Source of the DNA: Kribbella italica
GTDB lineage: Bacteria > Actinomycetota > Actinomycetes > Propionibacteriales > Kribbellaceae
DNA: 64,000 nt
Reading direction: 5' to 3'
NCBI RefSeq assembly: GCF_014205135.1
Contig: NZ_JACHMY010000001.1
Span: 4,278,001-4,342,000 of the forward strand
The position numbers and the translations under genes are program-made. Shown here in pieces: positions 1 through 8,823 of this stretch; within the stretch, counting starts at the first letter, position 1, and each line of letters begins with the position of its first letter. The notes beneath the pieces were generated by a model. That model saw only the letters and a program-made list of their open reading frames with translations. It ran no database searches and was not told the DNA's origin.

Positions 1-2860
1 GGATCTTGCCGTCGCCGTCCTGCTCGATCCGGTCCATCCGGCCCTTCACCTGGACGCCGGGCTTCTCCTCGTCCGGCAGCAGCACGCTGAAGTCGACCTC
101 GGAACCCACCAACCGCCGATCCGGCCGTCCCTGGTGCCAGGCGACGAACCGCCGCAGCGCCTGCTCGGCCTCGACGCGCTCCCGGTCCGAGATCCACGAC
201 GACTCGAACTCCAGCTGCGTCCACACCTTGTCGAGCCATCCGTTCAGCTCGTCGGCGTCCGGCGGCAGCGTCCCGGTCGCGACCGCGTCGGCCAGCGTGT
301 GCAGCACCATGCCGAACCCGATCGCCGACGTACTCGGCGTCTCGCCGCCGGCCTTCCGCTGCAGGAACCAGCGCAGCGGGCAGTCCACGATCGTCGTCAG
401 CGCACTCCCGGACAGCGGCACCGGCTCGTCCTCGACCGCGATCGGCACCTCCGACCGAGTGCGCTCGCGCACCCCCCACCAACGCTCCGGCTCAGCCGCC
501 GGGACCAACGAGTACCCCCGCTCGTCCACCGCATCAGCCAAAGAAGCCAGCCGATCCGCCGCGACCCGCTTCAACGCCGGCGACGACGCCGGATCCGCCA
601 GCACGCAGCGCAGATCCGCGACCAGCCCCGGCAACGACAACGGCCGCCGCGGCCGGCCCGCGACCAGCTTCAAAGGAATGTCCAGCTCGGCCAGCAACCG
701 CGACGGCTGATCGCCGTCGGCCTCCGGCGCCTGCACCGCCGTCACGATCAGCCGCTCCCGCGCCCGCGTGATCGCGACGTAGAACAGCCGTCTCTCCTCG
801 GCCAGGATCGCGCCCGCGGACAGCGGCTCGACCAGTCCGTCCGGCCCGAGCCGGTCCGGCTCCAGCAGAGATCCCCGCCGCCGCAGGTCGGGCCACTGCC
901 CTTCCTGCACGCTCGCGACGACGACGAGCCGCCACTGCAGCCCCTTCGACCGGTGCGCGGTCATCAGCTGTACGCCGGTTTCGCGGTACGTCGCGTCGTA
1001 CCGGTTGTCGCCGGCGATGTCCAGGTTCTCCAGCTCGTTCAGGAACGCCGAGACACCCTTGAACCCGATCTGCTCCTCGGCCCGCCCGGCCGCGTCGAAC
1101 AGCGCACACAGCGAGTCGAGGTCCCGGTTCGCCGAACGGGCCACCTCGCCGCCGCTGTTCGCCTGGCCGCGCAGGCGGCGCAGCCACGGCGACTCCGACC
1201 ACAGCGACCACATCACCTCGTCCGGCGCGGCGCCGGCGTTCACGATGTTCCTTGCCTTGAGCAACCTCTCGCCGAGCGCCACGAACCGCGCCTCGGCCGG
1301 GGACGCCTGCTCGTCCAGCAGCAACGGGTCGAGCATCGCCTCGCGCAGCAGCTCGTCCGACGACCGCGGCAGCCGCTGACCGCCCGCGACCTCACGGTCC
1401 CGCTTCCGCAGGACGCGCGCCAGCCGCCGCAGCTGCCCGGCGTCCATCGCCCCCAACGGCGACAACGCCAGGGCCCGCACGACGTCGACCGTCAGCGTCG
1501 CCGGATCCGCAACGGCCCGCAGCGCCAGCAGCATCGGCCGTACGGCGGGCTCGCGCGACAGCGGCAGCTCGTCACCGGCCACGTCGACCGGAATCCCCGC
1601 GGCCGCCAGCGCGCGCCGCAGCGGCGGGATCGAGATGCTGCCGGACCGGACCAGCACAGCCATCTCGTGCCAGCCGACGCCATCCTGCACATGCGCCCGG
1701 CGCAGCAGGTCCGCGATGTGCTCCAGCTCGGCACCGCTGGTCGAGTACAGATTGGCCTCGACCTTGCCCGGGCCGAACACACAGCCGCTCGCATCCGGGT
1801 TGCGGAACCGGTCGAAGGTGTCGCGGTCCAAGGTCCCCGGAACCCCCAGCCGGTTCACCACGTTGCGCGAGACGCGCAGCAGCGTCGTACCGAATCTGCG
1901 CGTCGTCGCCAGCGCGATCTGGGCCGCGGGCTCACCGGTGGCCGTCGGGAACTCCTCGGTGAACCGGAGCAGCCCGCGGACGTCGGCGCCGCGGAACGTG
2001 TAGATCGACTGGTCCGGGTCGCCGACCGCGACCAGGTCGCGGCCGTCGCCGGCGATCGCCTGCAGCAGCTTGGTCTGACCGGGATCGGTGTCCTGGTACT
2101 CGTCGACGAAGACGACCTTGAACTCCTCGCGCAGCTTGGCCTGGACCTGCGGCTGCTGGGCCAGGATCACCGCGCGGTGGATCAGCTCGGAGTAGTCCAG
2201 CACCTGCTCGTGGTCGAGGATCTGCAGGTACTCCTCGAAGAAGTCGCCGACCGCGACCCACTCCGGCCGGCTCGCCGACTGGCCGATCGCGGACAGGTCC
2301 TCGGGGTCGAGCCCGAGCTGGCGCGCCTTGCCGATCACCGCCTGCACCTCGTCGGTGAAGCCGCGCGTCTTCAGCGCCGGGTGCAAACTCGACGGCCAGT
2401 GCACCACGCCGACCTCGCGGCTCCCGCCGAGCACCTCGCTCAACCGCAGCGACTGCTCCGGGCCCGACGGCAGCCGCAGCGGTACGTCGAACGCGTCGGC
2501 CGGGGTGAACCGCCGGAGCAACGCGTAGCAGAACGAGTGGAACGTCATCGACGGCATCACGCGCGTCGTCTTGCCCAGCCGCCCGGTGATCCGGTCCCGC
2601 AGCTCGGTCGCGGCCTTGCGCCCGAACGTCAGCACCAGCACCTGGTCGGGGCTCAGCCCGCGGTTCGCGACGCGATCGACGACAGCCTCGACCAGCGTCG
2701 TCGTCTTGCCCGTGCCCGGCCCGGCCAGGACGAGCAGCGGCCCACCCGGGTGATCGACGACCGACTGCTGGTCAGCGTCCAGAACCGGCGCAGGGGAAGG
2801 CCCTTCCGCTCGCCCTGCCGGCTTCACGAGCCGATACCGGGACCCTGTTCTGCTGACCAC
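1..2860 (-). CDS. adnA: AdnA-type UvrD-like helicase / RecB-like nuclease (3' end outside window)
   Basis: Superfamily I DNA helicase with a C-terminal nuclease module, expected to process double-strand breaks as one subunit of AdnAB. Seen in the translation: Walker A GPGTGKTT near residue 45, Walker B/DEXQ box VFVDEYQDTD near 250, motif III GDPDQSIYTFRGAD near 275, and motif VI YVAITRARERL near 700. At the window edge it reads GRMDRIEQDGDGKI, which fits the start of the PD-(D/E)XK nuclease core. The gene is cut by the window edge, so the nuclease residues are not all visible. Two GTG starts are possible, 2860 and 2827; 2860 is chosen because it adds a basic lead-in typical of the family. The adnA rather than adnB assignment rests on gene order like Mycobacterium and is inference. 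AdnB would be expected further left. Confidence 0.82.
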   Translation of the reverse strand, partial: MVSRTGSRYRLVKPAGRAEGPSPAPVLDADQQSVVDHPGGPLLVLAGPGTGKTTTLVEAVVDRVANRGLSPDQVLVLTFGRKAATELRDRITGRLGKTTRVMPSMTFHSFCYALLRRFTPADAFDVPLRLPSGPEQSLRLSEVLGGSREVGVVHWPSSLHPALKTRGFTDEVQAVIGKARQLGLDPEDLSAIGQSASRPEWVAVGDFFEEYLQILDHEQVLDYSELIHRAVILAQQPQVQAKLREEFKVVFVDEYQDTDPGQTKLLQAIAGDGRDLVAVGDPDQSIYTFRGADVRGLLRFTEEFPTATGEPAAQIALATTRRFGTTLLRVSRNVVNRLGVPGTLDRDTFDRFRNPDASGCVFGPGKVEANLYSTSGAELEHIADLLRRAHVQDGVGWHEMAVLVRSGSISIPPLRRALAAAGIPVDVAGDELPLSREPAVRPMLLALRAVADPATLTVDVVRALALSPLGAMDAGQLRRLARVLRKRDREVAGGQRLPRSSDELLREAMLDPLLLDEQASPAEARFVALGERLLKARNIVNAGAAPDEVMWSLWSESPWLRRLRGQANSGGEVARSANRDLDSLCALFDAAGRAEEQIGFKGVSAFLNELENLDIAGDNRYDATYRETGVQLMTAHRSKGLQWRLVVVASVQEGQWPDLRRRGSLLEPDRLGPDGLVEPLSAGAILAEERRLFYVAITRARERLIVTAVQAPEADGDQPSRLLAELDIPLKLVAGRPRRPLSLPGLVADLRCVLADPASSPALKRVAADRLASLADAVDERGYSLVPAAEPERWWGVRERTRSEVPIAVEDEPVPLSGSALTTIVDCPLRWFLQRKAGGETPSTSAIGFGMVLHTLADAVATGTLPPDADELNGWLDKVWTQLEFESSWISDRERVEAEQALRRFVAWHQGRPDRRLVGSEVDFSVLLPDEEKPGVQVKGRMDRIEQDGDGKI

Positions 2861-2941
2861 TCCCCCATCCCATCAGACGCCACCGACAAACCCCGCGACC
2901 CACCCCGCCGTACGACGGAAGCAGCCGCATTGCGGACGTCC

Positions 2942-5704
2942 TCACAGTTCGTCGAGCACGGCGCGCAGCTCGACCAGCCGGCGGTCGTCGGCCGGCAGCA
3001 GCGCGAAGGCCCGGTCGCCGAGCTCCCGGGCATCGGCCACGCGCCCGGCGCGGGCGGCGACCCTCGTACGGACGGCAAGGGCCGCCACTGTCGCGGACGG
3101 ATCGAGGTAGGCCTGGAGACGGTCCAGAGCCTCTCCCGCGTAGAAGTCCGCGGCCGTGTCGTCGTCCTGACGCTCGTGGAGTTCCGCGAGATTGCACAGT
3201 CCGAGGACTTCCTTGTGCCAGTCCTGATCCGCACGGGCGAAGGCGATCGCCGTCGCGATCGGGTCCCGGGCGAGCTCGTGGTTTCCCAGTGACACGTGGA
3301 TCCCACCGAGGGTGAAGGGCAGCGCGGCGGCGCTGAACGGCAAGGGCTCGTCCGGTGAGCGTGGCCGGCCTGCTCCGGCAGCGATCGCACCGGTGATCTC
3401 GGTCAGCGCGGTGTCCAGCCGCCCCGCGCGCCAGTGCAACGCCGCGAGGTTCCCGGTGAAGGCCACCTCGGCCCCCACATCGCCATGCTCCCGGGCGATC
3501 TCTATCGCCCGGCGTACGCACTGCTCGGACTCCTCGGCCATCCCCATCCAGTGGTGCGCACCGGCAAGGGTGTTCCACGCCAGGTAGCGCGGCCGCGGGT
3601 CGCCCAGCCGTTCGGCCGCCTCCACACCGATCCGAGCGGTCTCCACCGCCAGCTCGCGCAGGTAGGCGACGTCGAGCAGCCGACGCAACCGCCAGGCGAT
3701 CCGCCAGCCGTGGGAGTCGTCCCCGGCCTCCACCGCTGCCAGCATCCAGGGCACGAACGAGGACTGCTCGGCCAGGACCCACTGCACGGCATCGCGCTGC
3801 CGGTCGAACGTGAGCGAGTGCTCGGACCGGGCGAGGAACGAGCGGCTCGCATCAGACCCGAGCAGGACTTGGGCGTTCTGCAGCGAGTGCAGCAGCCAGT
3901 CCAGTGCCCGCTCCAGTGCGGCCCTGCGCTCGTCGCCGGAGTCGTGCTGAAGTGTCAGCTCCGCCGCGTAGACCCGCAGGAGGTCGTGCAGCCGGTAGTG
4001 CCCAGGCCGGACCACGCTCAGCAGGTTGGCGGCGACCAAGCGGTCCAGGTGACGCGTGGTGGTTCGCCGGTCCAGGTCGGCGAGTGCGGCGGCTGCCTGC
4101 GTACGGATGGTGGTGGCCGGGTGCAGCCCGAGCAGGCGGAACAGACGGGCGGCGTCAGAGGCCAGTGCCTGGTACGACCAGGACAGGACTCGGCGGAGGT
4201 CCGAGTGGTCGTCGTCGGGAACGGCCAGTACGTCGAGCGTGTGCTCCTGCAGCGCGCCGACCAGGTCGGCGAAGGGACTTCCGCTCGTTCGGCGGGCCGA
4301 CTCGGCCGCGACCGCGAGAGCAAGCGGAAGGCCCGCGCAGATGGAGGTGAGCTCCTGCACCGCCTCGGGCTCCGCGGCCACCCGTTCGGCGCCCACTGCC
4401 GCAGCGAGCAGACTGACCGCATCGGCCGGCGGCAGGGGCTCGAGCGTGATCCGCTCCGCGCCCAGCCGGGCCGCCAGGGACCGCAACTGGTTGCGACTGG
4501 TGATCAGGACGAGGCAGCCGGACGCCGGGATCAGATCACTGACCTGCTCGGCGTTGCGGGCGTTGTCGAGCAGCAGGAGCAGACGCTTGTCGGCAGTCAC
4601 CGTACGGAACAAGGCCGCACGTCCTGCCTGGTCGGTGGGGATACCGTTCGCCGGTACGCCGAGCGCCTGGAGGAACCCGTGCAGGACAGCCGCTGGGGGC
4701 ACCGGCTCGTCGGCAGCGAAGCCCCGGAGGTCGGCGAAGAGTTGGCCATCGGGACAGCGGTCCCGGACCTGGTGAGCCCAGTGGACGGCCAGACCGGTCT
4801 TGCCTGCTCCGCCCGGACCCGTGAGGGTGATGATCGTCGGCTGGTCGGCAGGTGCGTTGCCCAGCAGCTTCATGAGTTGCAGCTGCTCGTTCGCCCGGCC
4901 GGTGAACTGCCGCAGGTCAGCCGGCAGCTGACGCGGCACACCCGGGACGGCGTTCTCCTCGAAGCCGTCGGAGGGACCGGACGAGTCGGCCTCCAGCAGA
5001 CGGGCGAACTCCTGCTGCAGCGCGGGCGACGGGTCGACACCCAGCTCCGCCGCGACCGTGCTCCGGATCTGCTCGTAGCACTCGAGTGCCTCGGCAGGCC
5101 GGCCGCTCGAGCGCAGTACGGCGATCCGCCGTTGCCACAGCGACTCGCGGAGCGGGTGCCGCGCGGTCAGGCCTTGCAGTACGGCGGGCAGGCCGTCGTA
5201 CCGGCCGTCGGCGAGGTCGAGGTCGAGGCGCTGCTCGACGGCGGACAAGTAGAGCTCGGTGAGCCGGGAGGCCTCACCGGTCGCCAGCCAGTCCGACGGC
5301 GAGCCGGCGAACGGGAGGTCTCGCCACAGGTCGATCGCGGTGGTCAGCAGGACGCGCTGGCCAGCCGGATCGGACTCCCTGCCCGCTTCACCCAGTACGG
5401 CGGCCAGCTGGAGCGCGTCGACCTGCGCCGGAGCCACGGTGAGCGAGTACCCGGCCGGGCTGGTCCGGAGTGCGTCCTCGCCCAGGTGCTTGCGGAGGCG
5501 GGTCGCGTACGTGTGCAGCGTTGCCTTGACCGACTGCGGCAGCCGCTCACCCCACAGGCGGTCGGCCAGCACCTCGAACGGGACCGGCCGGTTCGCCGAC
5601 AGCGCGAGCAGGCTGGTCAGCGCGACCAGCTGCCGACCGGGCAGCGTCACCGGCACACCGTCCCGCAGGACCTCGAAGGGCCCCAGCAGACGGATCTCCA
5701 GCAC
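2942..5704 (-). CDS. SARP/AfsR-family transcriptional regulator with NB-ARC and TPR domains
   Basis: Large STAND-type activator of 920 residues. An OmpR-like winged helix occupies about residues 1-95 (LLGPFEVLRDG...), a BTAD bacterial activator domain about 98-245, an NB-ARC ATPase about 270-600 with Walker A TGPGGAGKT near 293 and RLLLLLDNA near 371, then TPR-like helices from about 690 to the end. The start is GTG at 5704, 7 bases after an AGAGGGG ribosome site. Such proteins usually activate secondary-metabolite or developmental genes, but no biosynthetic cluster lies next to it. It sits between adnA and the alkyltransferase-like gene. Its domain order matches the second SARP at 51774-54548. 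Target genes cannot be read from the sequence. Confidence 0.9.
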   Translation of the reverse strand: MLEIRLLGPFEVLRDGVPVTLPGRQLVALTSLLALSANRPVPFEVLADRLWGERLPQSVKATLHTYATRLRKHLGEDALRTSPAGYSLTVAPAQVDALQLAAVLGEAGRESDPAGQRVLLTTAIDLWRDLPFAGSPSDWLATGEASRLTELYLSAVEQRLDLDLADGRYDGLPAVLQGLTARHPLRESLWQRRIAVLRSSGRPAEALECYEQIRSTVAAELGVDPSPALQQEFARLLEADSSGPSDGFEENAVPGVPRQLPADLRQFTGRANEQLQLMKLLGNAPADQPTIITLTGPGGAGKTGLAVHWAHQVRDRCPDGQLFADLRGFAADEPVPPAAVLHGFLQALGVPANGIPTDQAGRAALFRTVTADKRLLLLLDNARNAEQVSDLIPASGCLVLITSRNQLRSLAARLGAERITLEPLPPADAVSLLAAAVGAERVAAEPEAVQELTSICAGLPLALAVAAESARRTSGSPFADLVGALQEHTLDVLAVPDDDHSDLRRVLSWSYQALASDAARLFRLLGLHPATTIRTQAAAALADLDRRTTTRHLDRLVAANLLSVVRPGHYRLHDLLRVYAAELTLQHDSGDERRAALERALDWLLHSLQNAQVLLGSDASRSFLARSEHSLTFDRQRDAVQWVLAEQSSFVPWMLAAVEAGDDSHGWRIAWRLRRLLDVAYLRELAVETARIGVEAAERLGDPRPRYLAWNTLAGAHHWMGMAEESEQCVRRAIEIAREHGDVGAEVAFTGNLAALHWRAGRLDTALTEITGAIAAGAGRPRSPDEPLPFSAAALPFTLGGIHVSLGNHELARDPIATAIAFARADQDWHKEVLGLCNLAELHERQDDDTAADFYAGEALDRLQAYLDPSATVAALAVRTRVAARAGRVADARELGDRAFALLPADDRRLVELRAVLDEL

Positions 5705-5893
5705 GCAGCGCCCCTCTCGACGCCTCCGACTTTAGCGTTGGGAGCGTCAGTCGCACAGCGCTGAAACGTGGGTCCGGCCGAGCCAGGCCGTGGAGCGGTC
5801 GAGAGGCCAGCGGCGGTTGAGGATGAGCAGCTCGGCTGGGTGCCGCCGACGCCGCTGTACTTGCTCAAGATGGCCCGCGCGTAAAGCCGCGGC

Positions 5894-6190
5894 CTAGTCC
5901 TCCGGGTCCCAGCGGACCTGCCGCAGGTCGACCTTGCCGTTGGTGACGCGGACGCCGTCGCCACGCAGCAACTCGATCTGATGGTCGACGACCTCGTCGG
6001 CCGGTACGCCGCTGGCCCGGATGACCCGCCACCACGGCACGCCGCCGCCGTACTCGCGCATGATCGCGCCGACCTGCCGGGGACCGCCCTGGCCGACGTA
6101 CTGGGCGATGTCGCCGTACGTCGCCACGCTGCCGGGCGGGATCGACTCGACCGCTTGCAGCACCGCCTCGACGTACTCCTCGCGATCCAC
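5894..6190 (-). CDS. Alkyltransferase-like DNA-binding protein (ATL, MGMT fold)
   Basis: Protein of 98 residues matching the DNA-binding domain of O6-alkylguanine-DNA alkyltransferase. Motifs: PPGSVATYGDIA, the helix-turn-helix segment GGPRQVGAIMREY, and VPWWRVIRASG at about residues 51-61. In true alkyltransferases the active site reads PCHR; here Trp replaces the Cys (PWWR). That is the signature of alkyltransferase-like proteins, which bind alkylated guanine and hand it to nucleotide excision repair instead of removing the alkyl group. The start is GTG at 6190; an in-frame GTG at 6199 is an alternative. It follows the LLM oxidoreductase by 32 bases and is probably cotranscribed. It corresponds in family and position to Mtb Rv3204. 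Confidence 0.87.
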   Translation of the reverse strand: MDREEYVEAVLQAVESIPPGSVATYGDIAQYVGQGGPRQVGAIMREYGGGVPWWRVIRASGVPADEVVDHQIELLRGDGVRVTNGKVDLRQVRWDPED

Positions 6191-6222
6191 GGGCGACACG
6201 GTATCGCCCGGGACCGACAGTT

Positions 6223-7062
6223 TCAGGCCAGTGGTGCCAGCGCCTTCGCGAGCGGCTCGAGGACCGACGGGGAGGAGTCGACCGGGAGGTTCATCACGAC
6301 CAGGTCGACACCGGCCTCGCCGTACGCCGCGGCGAGGGCGACGGCGTCGTCGAGCGGTTTGTCCGGGTCGATCCGGACGTTGACCGAGCAGGTGATCTCG
6401 CCGACGTCGCGGCCGAGCTTGTCGCAGTGGTCGACGAGCACCTGCTTGAGCGGCGTCCACTCCTCCGGGCCCGCCACGATCACGTTCCACTGCTGGGCCC
6501 AGCGCGCGACCGCGCGCAGCGTCCGCTTCGGGCCCTTGCCTCCGATGGTGATCGGCGGGTGCGGGGTCTGGACGGCCTTCGGCTCGCAGTACGCGTCGGT
6601 GAGTTTCACGTACCGGCCGTCGTAGTTCGCGACCTTCTCGGTGAGCAGCGCGACCATCGCCTCGACGCCCTCGTCGAACCGGTCGAAGCGCTCCTTCAAC
6701 GGCGGCAGGTCGATCCCGTACGCCGCGGTCTCCATCTCGTTCCAGCCCGCGCCGACGCCGAGCTCGAGGCGGCCGCCGGAGATGATGTCGGTGGTCGCGG
6801 CCATGTTCGCCAGGACGGCCGGGTGCCGGTAGATCATGCCGGTGACCTGGCAGCCGACGCGGATCCGGCTGGTCGCCTGGGCCAGCGCGGCCAGCGTCGT
6901 CCAGCCCTCCAGGTTCGGGCCGGCCATGTCCCCGGTCAGCGGGTAGAAGTGGTCCCAGTGCCAGGCCGACTCGAAGATCTCGAACTGGTCCGCGGCCACC
7001 CACACGTCCCGCATCTGCTGCCACGTGGTGTGTTCGGGCCGGGTCTTGATCGCAAACCGCAT
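6223..7062 (-). CDS. LLM-class F420-dependent oxidoreductase
   Basis: Luciferase-like monooxygenase family TIM-barrel protein, 279 residues, of the type that uses coenzyme F420 in actinomycetes. Family features seen: ESAWHWDHFYPL near the N-terminus, the ALAQATSRIRVGCQVTG strand, DIISGGRLELGVGAGWNE around residues 92-108, and PPITIGGKGPKRTLRAVARWA further on. It begins ATG behind a GGAGG site. It lies in a same-strand series with the SDR upstream and the ATL gene downstream. The substrate cannot be told; F420 rather than FMN use is inferred from the family. Confidence 0.88.
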   Translation of the reverse strand: MRFAIKTRPEHTTWQQMRDVWVAADQFEIFESAWHWDHFYPLTGDMAGPNLEGWTTLAALAQATSRIRVGCQVTGMIYRHPAVLANMAATTDIISGGRLELGVGAGWNEMETAAYGIDLPPLKERFDRFDEGVEAMVALLTEKVANYDGRYVKLTDAYCEPKAVQTPHPPITIGGKGPKRTLRAVARWAQQWNVIVAGPEEWTPLKQVLVDHCDKLGRDVGEITCSVNVRIDPDKPLDDAVALAAAYGEAGVDLVVMNLPVDSSPSVLEPLAKALAPLA

Positions 7063-7127
7063 CGCACGCCTCCGCTGGGGTCAGGGTCTACCTGCCCAGC
7101 AACCTACCCCGCCGCCTACGGGCAGTC

Positions 7128-7847
7128 TCAGATCAGCGGTTCACCGCCGTCGACGTGCAGCGTCGTTCCGGTCAGGAACGTACTGGTCATCGCGAACAGG
7201 ACCGCGGCCGCGATGTCGTCGATCGTGCCGATCCGCCGGACCGGGTTGCGGCTGGTGAGGTCGGCGAAGTAGTCCGCCTTGCCCTGCTCGCCGAACGCGT
7301 CCCACGCCCCGGTGTCGATCACGCCCGGCGAGACGGCGTTGACGCGGAGCGGGCCGAGCTCCAGCGCGAGCGAACGGGCCAGCACCTCGACCGAACCGTT
7401 GGTGATCGCGACGCCGAGCGTCCCGACCGCGATCTTGGCCGCGGCGACGCCGGAGAACAGCGTGATCGACCCGCCCGGGCTCATCCGCGGCGCCAGGTGC
7501 TTGGCGAGCATCAGCGGGCCGATCACCTTGGTGTCGAACGACAGCCGGAGCGCGTCGCGGTCGAGGTCCGCCAGCTTCCCGCGGGCCCGGGCCGAGGCCG
7601 TCGAGACCACGTGGTCGACCGTCCCGAGCCGTTCGGCGAGCGCGGCGATCGACGCCTCGTCGGTCAGGTCGACCTGCTCGGTGCCGATCGCCGGCTGCCC
7701 GTCGTACGCCGCTTTCAGCGCCTCCTGGTCGCGGCCGGCGGCCGTGACCAGCGCGCCGGCGTCCCGGGCGGCCTCCACGACGGCGCGCGCGATGCCGCCG
7801 CCCCGGCCGACCACGAGCACGGACCTGTCCTTCAACGATGCGGTCAC
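7128..7847 (-). CDS. Short-chain dehydrogenase/reductase-like protein lacking YxxxK
   Basis: Rossmann-fold SDR of 239 residues. The N-terminal cofactor motif is a variant (VVGRGGGIARAV), followed by the usual AGRD, VDLTD and VSTASA segments and the C-terminal LRVNAVSPGVIDT and TGTTLHVDGG. Where classical SDRs have catalytic Tyr-x-x-x-Lys, this protein reads VAITNGSVEVLARSLALEL, so both residues are absent. It may be an altered-mechanism or non-catalytic member. The start is GTG at 7847. It lies 90 bases downstream of the atpE-like gene and 65 bases upstream of the LLM gene, so a shared transcript is plausible. Confidence 0.82.
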   Translation of the reverse strand: MTASLKDRSVLVVGRGGGIARAVVEAARDAGALVTAAGRDQEALKAAYDGQPAIGTEQVDLTDEASIAALAERLGTVDHVVSTASARARGKLADLDRDALRLSFDTKVIGPLMLAKHLAPRMSPGGSITLFSGVAAAKIAVGTLGVAITNGSVEVLARSLALELGPLRVNAVSPGVIDTGAWDAFGEQGKADYFADLTSRNPVRRIGTIDDIAAAVLFAMTSTFLTGTTLHVDGGEPLI

Positions 7848-7937
7848 GACAGCTTCTTTCCGCTGGGAGGGATGTCCCTTCCATGCTGCGCTTCCGGCCG
7901 TCGTTCGGCGCTGACGATTCCCTGACGGGGTGGGCTT

Positions 7938-8162
7938 TCAGACCCGGAAGACGAAGGCCAGGGCGATGCCGATGACGGCCAGGACCTCGACGACGCCGAA
8001 GCCGATCCAGGCGATCGACTGGAGGGTCTCGCGGGCCTCGGGCTGGCGGGCGGTGCCGTTGATCACGGCGGAGAACATCATCCCGACCCCGATCGCGGAG
8101 CCGATCGCGGCCAGGCCGTAGCCGAGCACGGCGATGTTGCCGGTGACTTCGAGCGCGAACAT
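7938..8162 (-). CDS. Orphan F0F1 ATP synthase subunit c-like proteolipid
   Basis: A 74-residue hairpin of two membrane helices. It shows the glycine-rich first helix (GLAAIGSAIGVGM), the polar loop with ARQPEA, and a second helix carrying a single carboxylate in GFGVVEVLAVIG. This is the F-type c-ring proteolipid (AtpE family), including the Glu expected to carry protons. The start is ATG with a strong GGGAGGT site. No other atp gene is in the window, so this is outside an atp operon. It diverges from a TetR gene across a palindrome-rich promoter and heads a possible atpE-like/SDR/LLM/ATL transcript. Whether it enters the real c-ring or forms a separate oligomer is unknown. Confidence 0.85.
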   Translation of the reverse strand: MFALEVTGNIAVLGYGLAAIGSAIGVGMMFSAVINGTARQPEARETLQSIAWIGFGVVEVLAVIGIALAFVFRV

Positions 8163-8187
8163 CAGAGGACCTCCCGGTCATCGTCAT

Positions 8188-8226
8188 ATACATTTGTCTA
8201 TGACAAGCGTATACGACAAATGTGTA
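8188..8226. promoter_or_regulatory. Candidate TetR operator in divergent promoter
   Basis: AT-richer island between the atpE-like and TetR genes. ACATTTGTC (8190-8198) and GACAAATGT (8215-8223) form a perfect 9-bp inverted repeat. Nested inside are TTGTC-TAT-GACAA (8194-8206) and the 8-bp palindrome CGTATACG (8208-8215). This is the expected place for an autoregulatory TetR operator controlling both genes. Confidence 0.6.
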
Positions 8227-8241
8227 CGCCGACGACCTAGG

Positions 8242-8808
8242 ATGCGGATCGTGGGAAACCGGGAGAAGTTGCTGGCGACGGCCAAACGCCTGATCGCGGA
8301 GCAGGGGTACGGGGACATCACCGCGCGGGACCTGGTGAACGGGTCCGGGACGAACCTCGCCTCGATCGGGTACCACTTCGGGTCCAAGGAGGGGCTGCTC
8401 ACCGAGGCGGTGCTCGACTCGTTCGCCGCGGACGAGCAGGCGGAGCTGCTCGGCGAGCTGAGCGGGCGGAGCCCGGCGGCCCGGCTCGCGGAGGTGCTCG
8501 ACGTCCTGGGTCAGCTGTTCGGGGAGGACCCGCGGCGGACCACCGCGAGCATCGAGGCGTTCGCGCGCTCGCCGCACTCGCCGGAGATCAAGGAGCGGCT
8601 CGCGACGGTGTACCAGCAGTCGCGGCGCGGAGTGGCGGCGGCGGTGCTGGGCAAGCAGCCGGACGAGGTGGACGACGCGACGGCACAGCGCGTCGGCTCG
8701 CTGGCGCTGGCGCTGATCGACGGCGTGGCGCTGCAGGCGCTGGTCGATCCGGAGCACGCGCCGACCGGAGCGGACGTCGTCGCCGCGCTCCGGCTGCTGG
8801 TGAAGTAG
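8242..8808 (+). CDS. TetR-family transcriptional regulator
   Basis: Protein of 188 residues with an N-terminal TetR helix-turn-helix: REKLLATAKRLIAEQGYGDITARDL, then GTNLASIGYHFGSKEGLL. The C-terminal ligand domain is helical and not recognisable further. The start is uncertain. ATG 8242 has no clear ribosome site, whereas GTG 8251 lies 7 bases after a TAGGAT -10-like hexamer (8238-8243) and could be a leaderless start. It is divergent from the atpE-like gene across the palindromes at 8188-8226, suggesting it represses that gene set and itself. Confidence 0.9.
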   Translation: MRIVGNREKLLATAKRLIAEQGYGDITARDLVNGSGTNLASIGYHFGSKEGLLTEAVLDSFAADEQAELLGELSGRSPAARLAEVLDVLGQLFGEDPRRTTASIEAFARSPHSPEIKERLATVYQQSRRGVAAAVLGKQPDEVDDATAQRVGSLALALIDGVALQALVDPEHAPTGADVVAALRLLVK

Positions 8809-8823
8809 TCCCGCCCCGGGCGG

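Noticed and set aside
134..3292. A 1052-codon open frame on the plus strand
   Set aside because: It is antisense to the helicase-nuclease and SARP genes and is rich in Arg/Gln/Pro without any motif; in DNA of this GC content such shadow frames are expected. The same applies to long frames opposite the SARP, esterase, transporter and CorA genes.
2942..5704. A secondary-metabolite cluster signalled by the SARP genes
   Set aside because: No PKS, NRPS, terpene, RiPP or tailoring genes occur near either SARP in this window.
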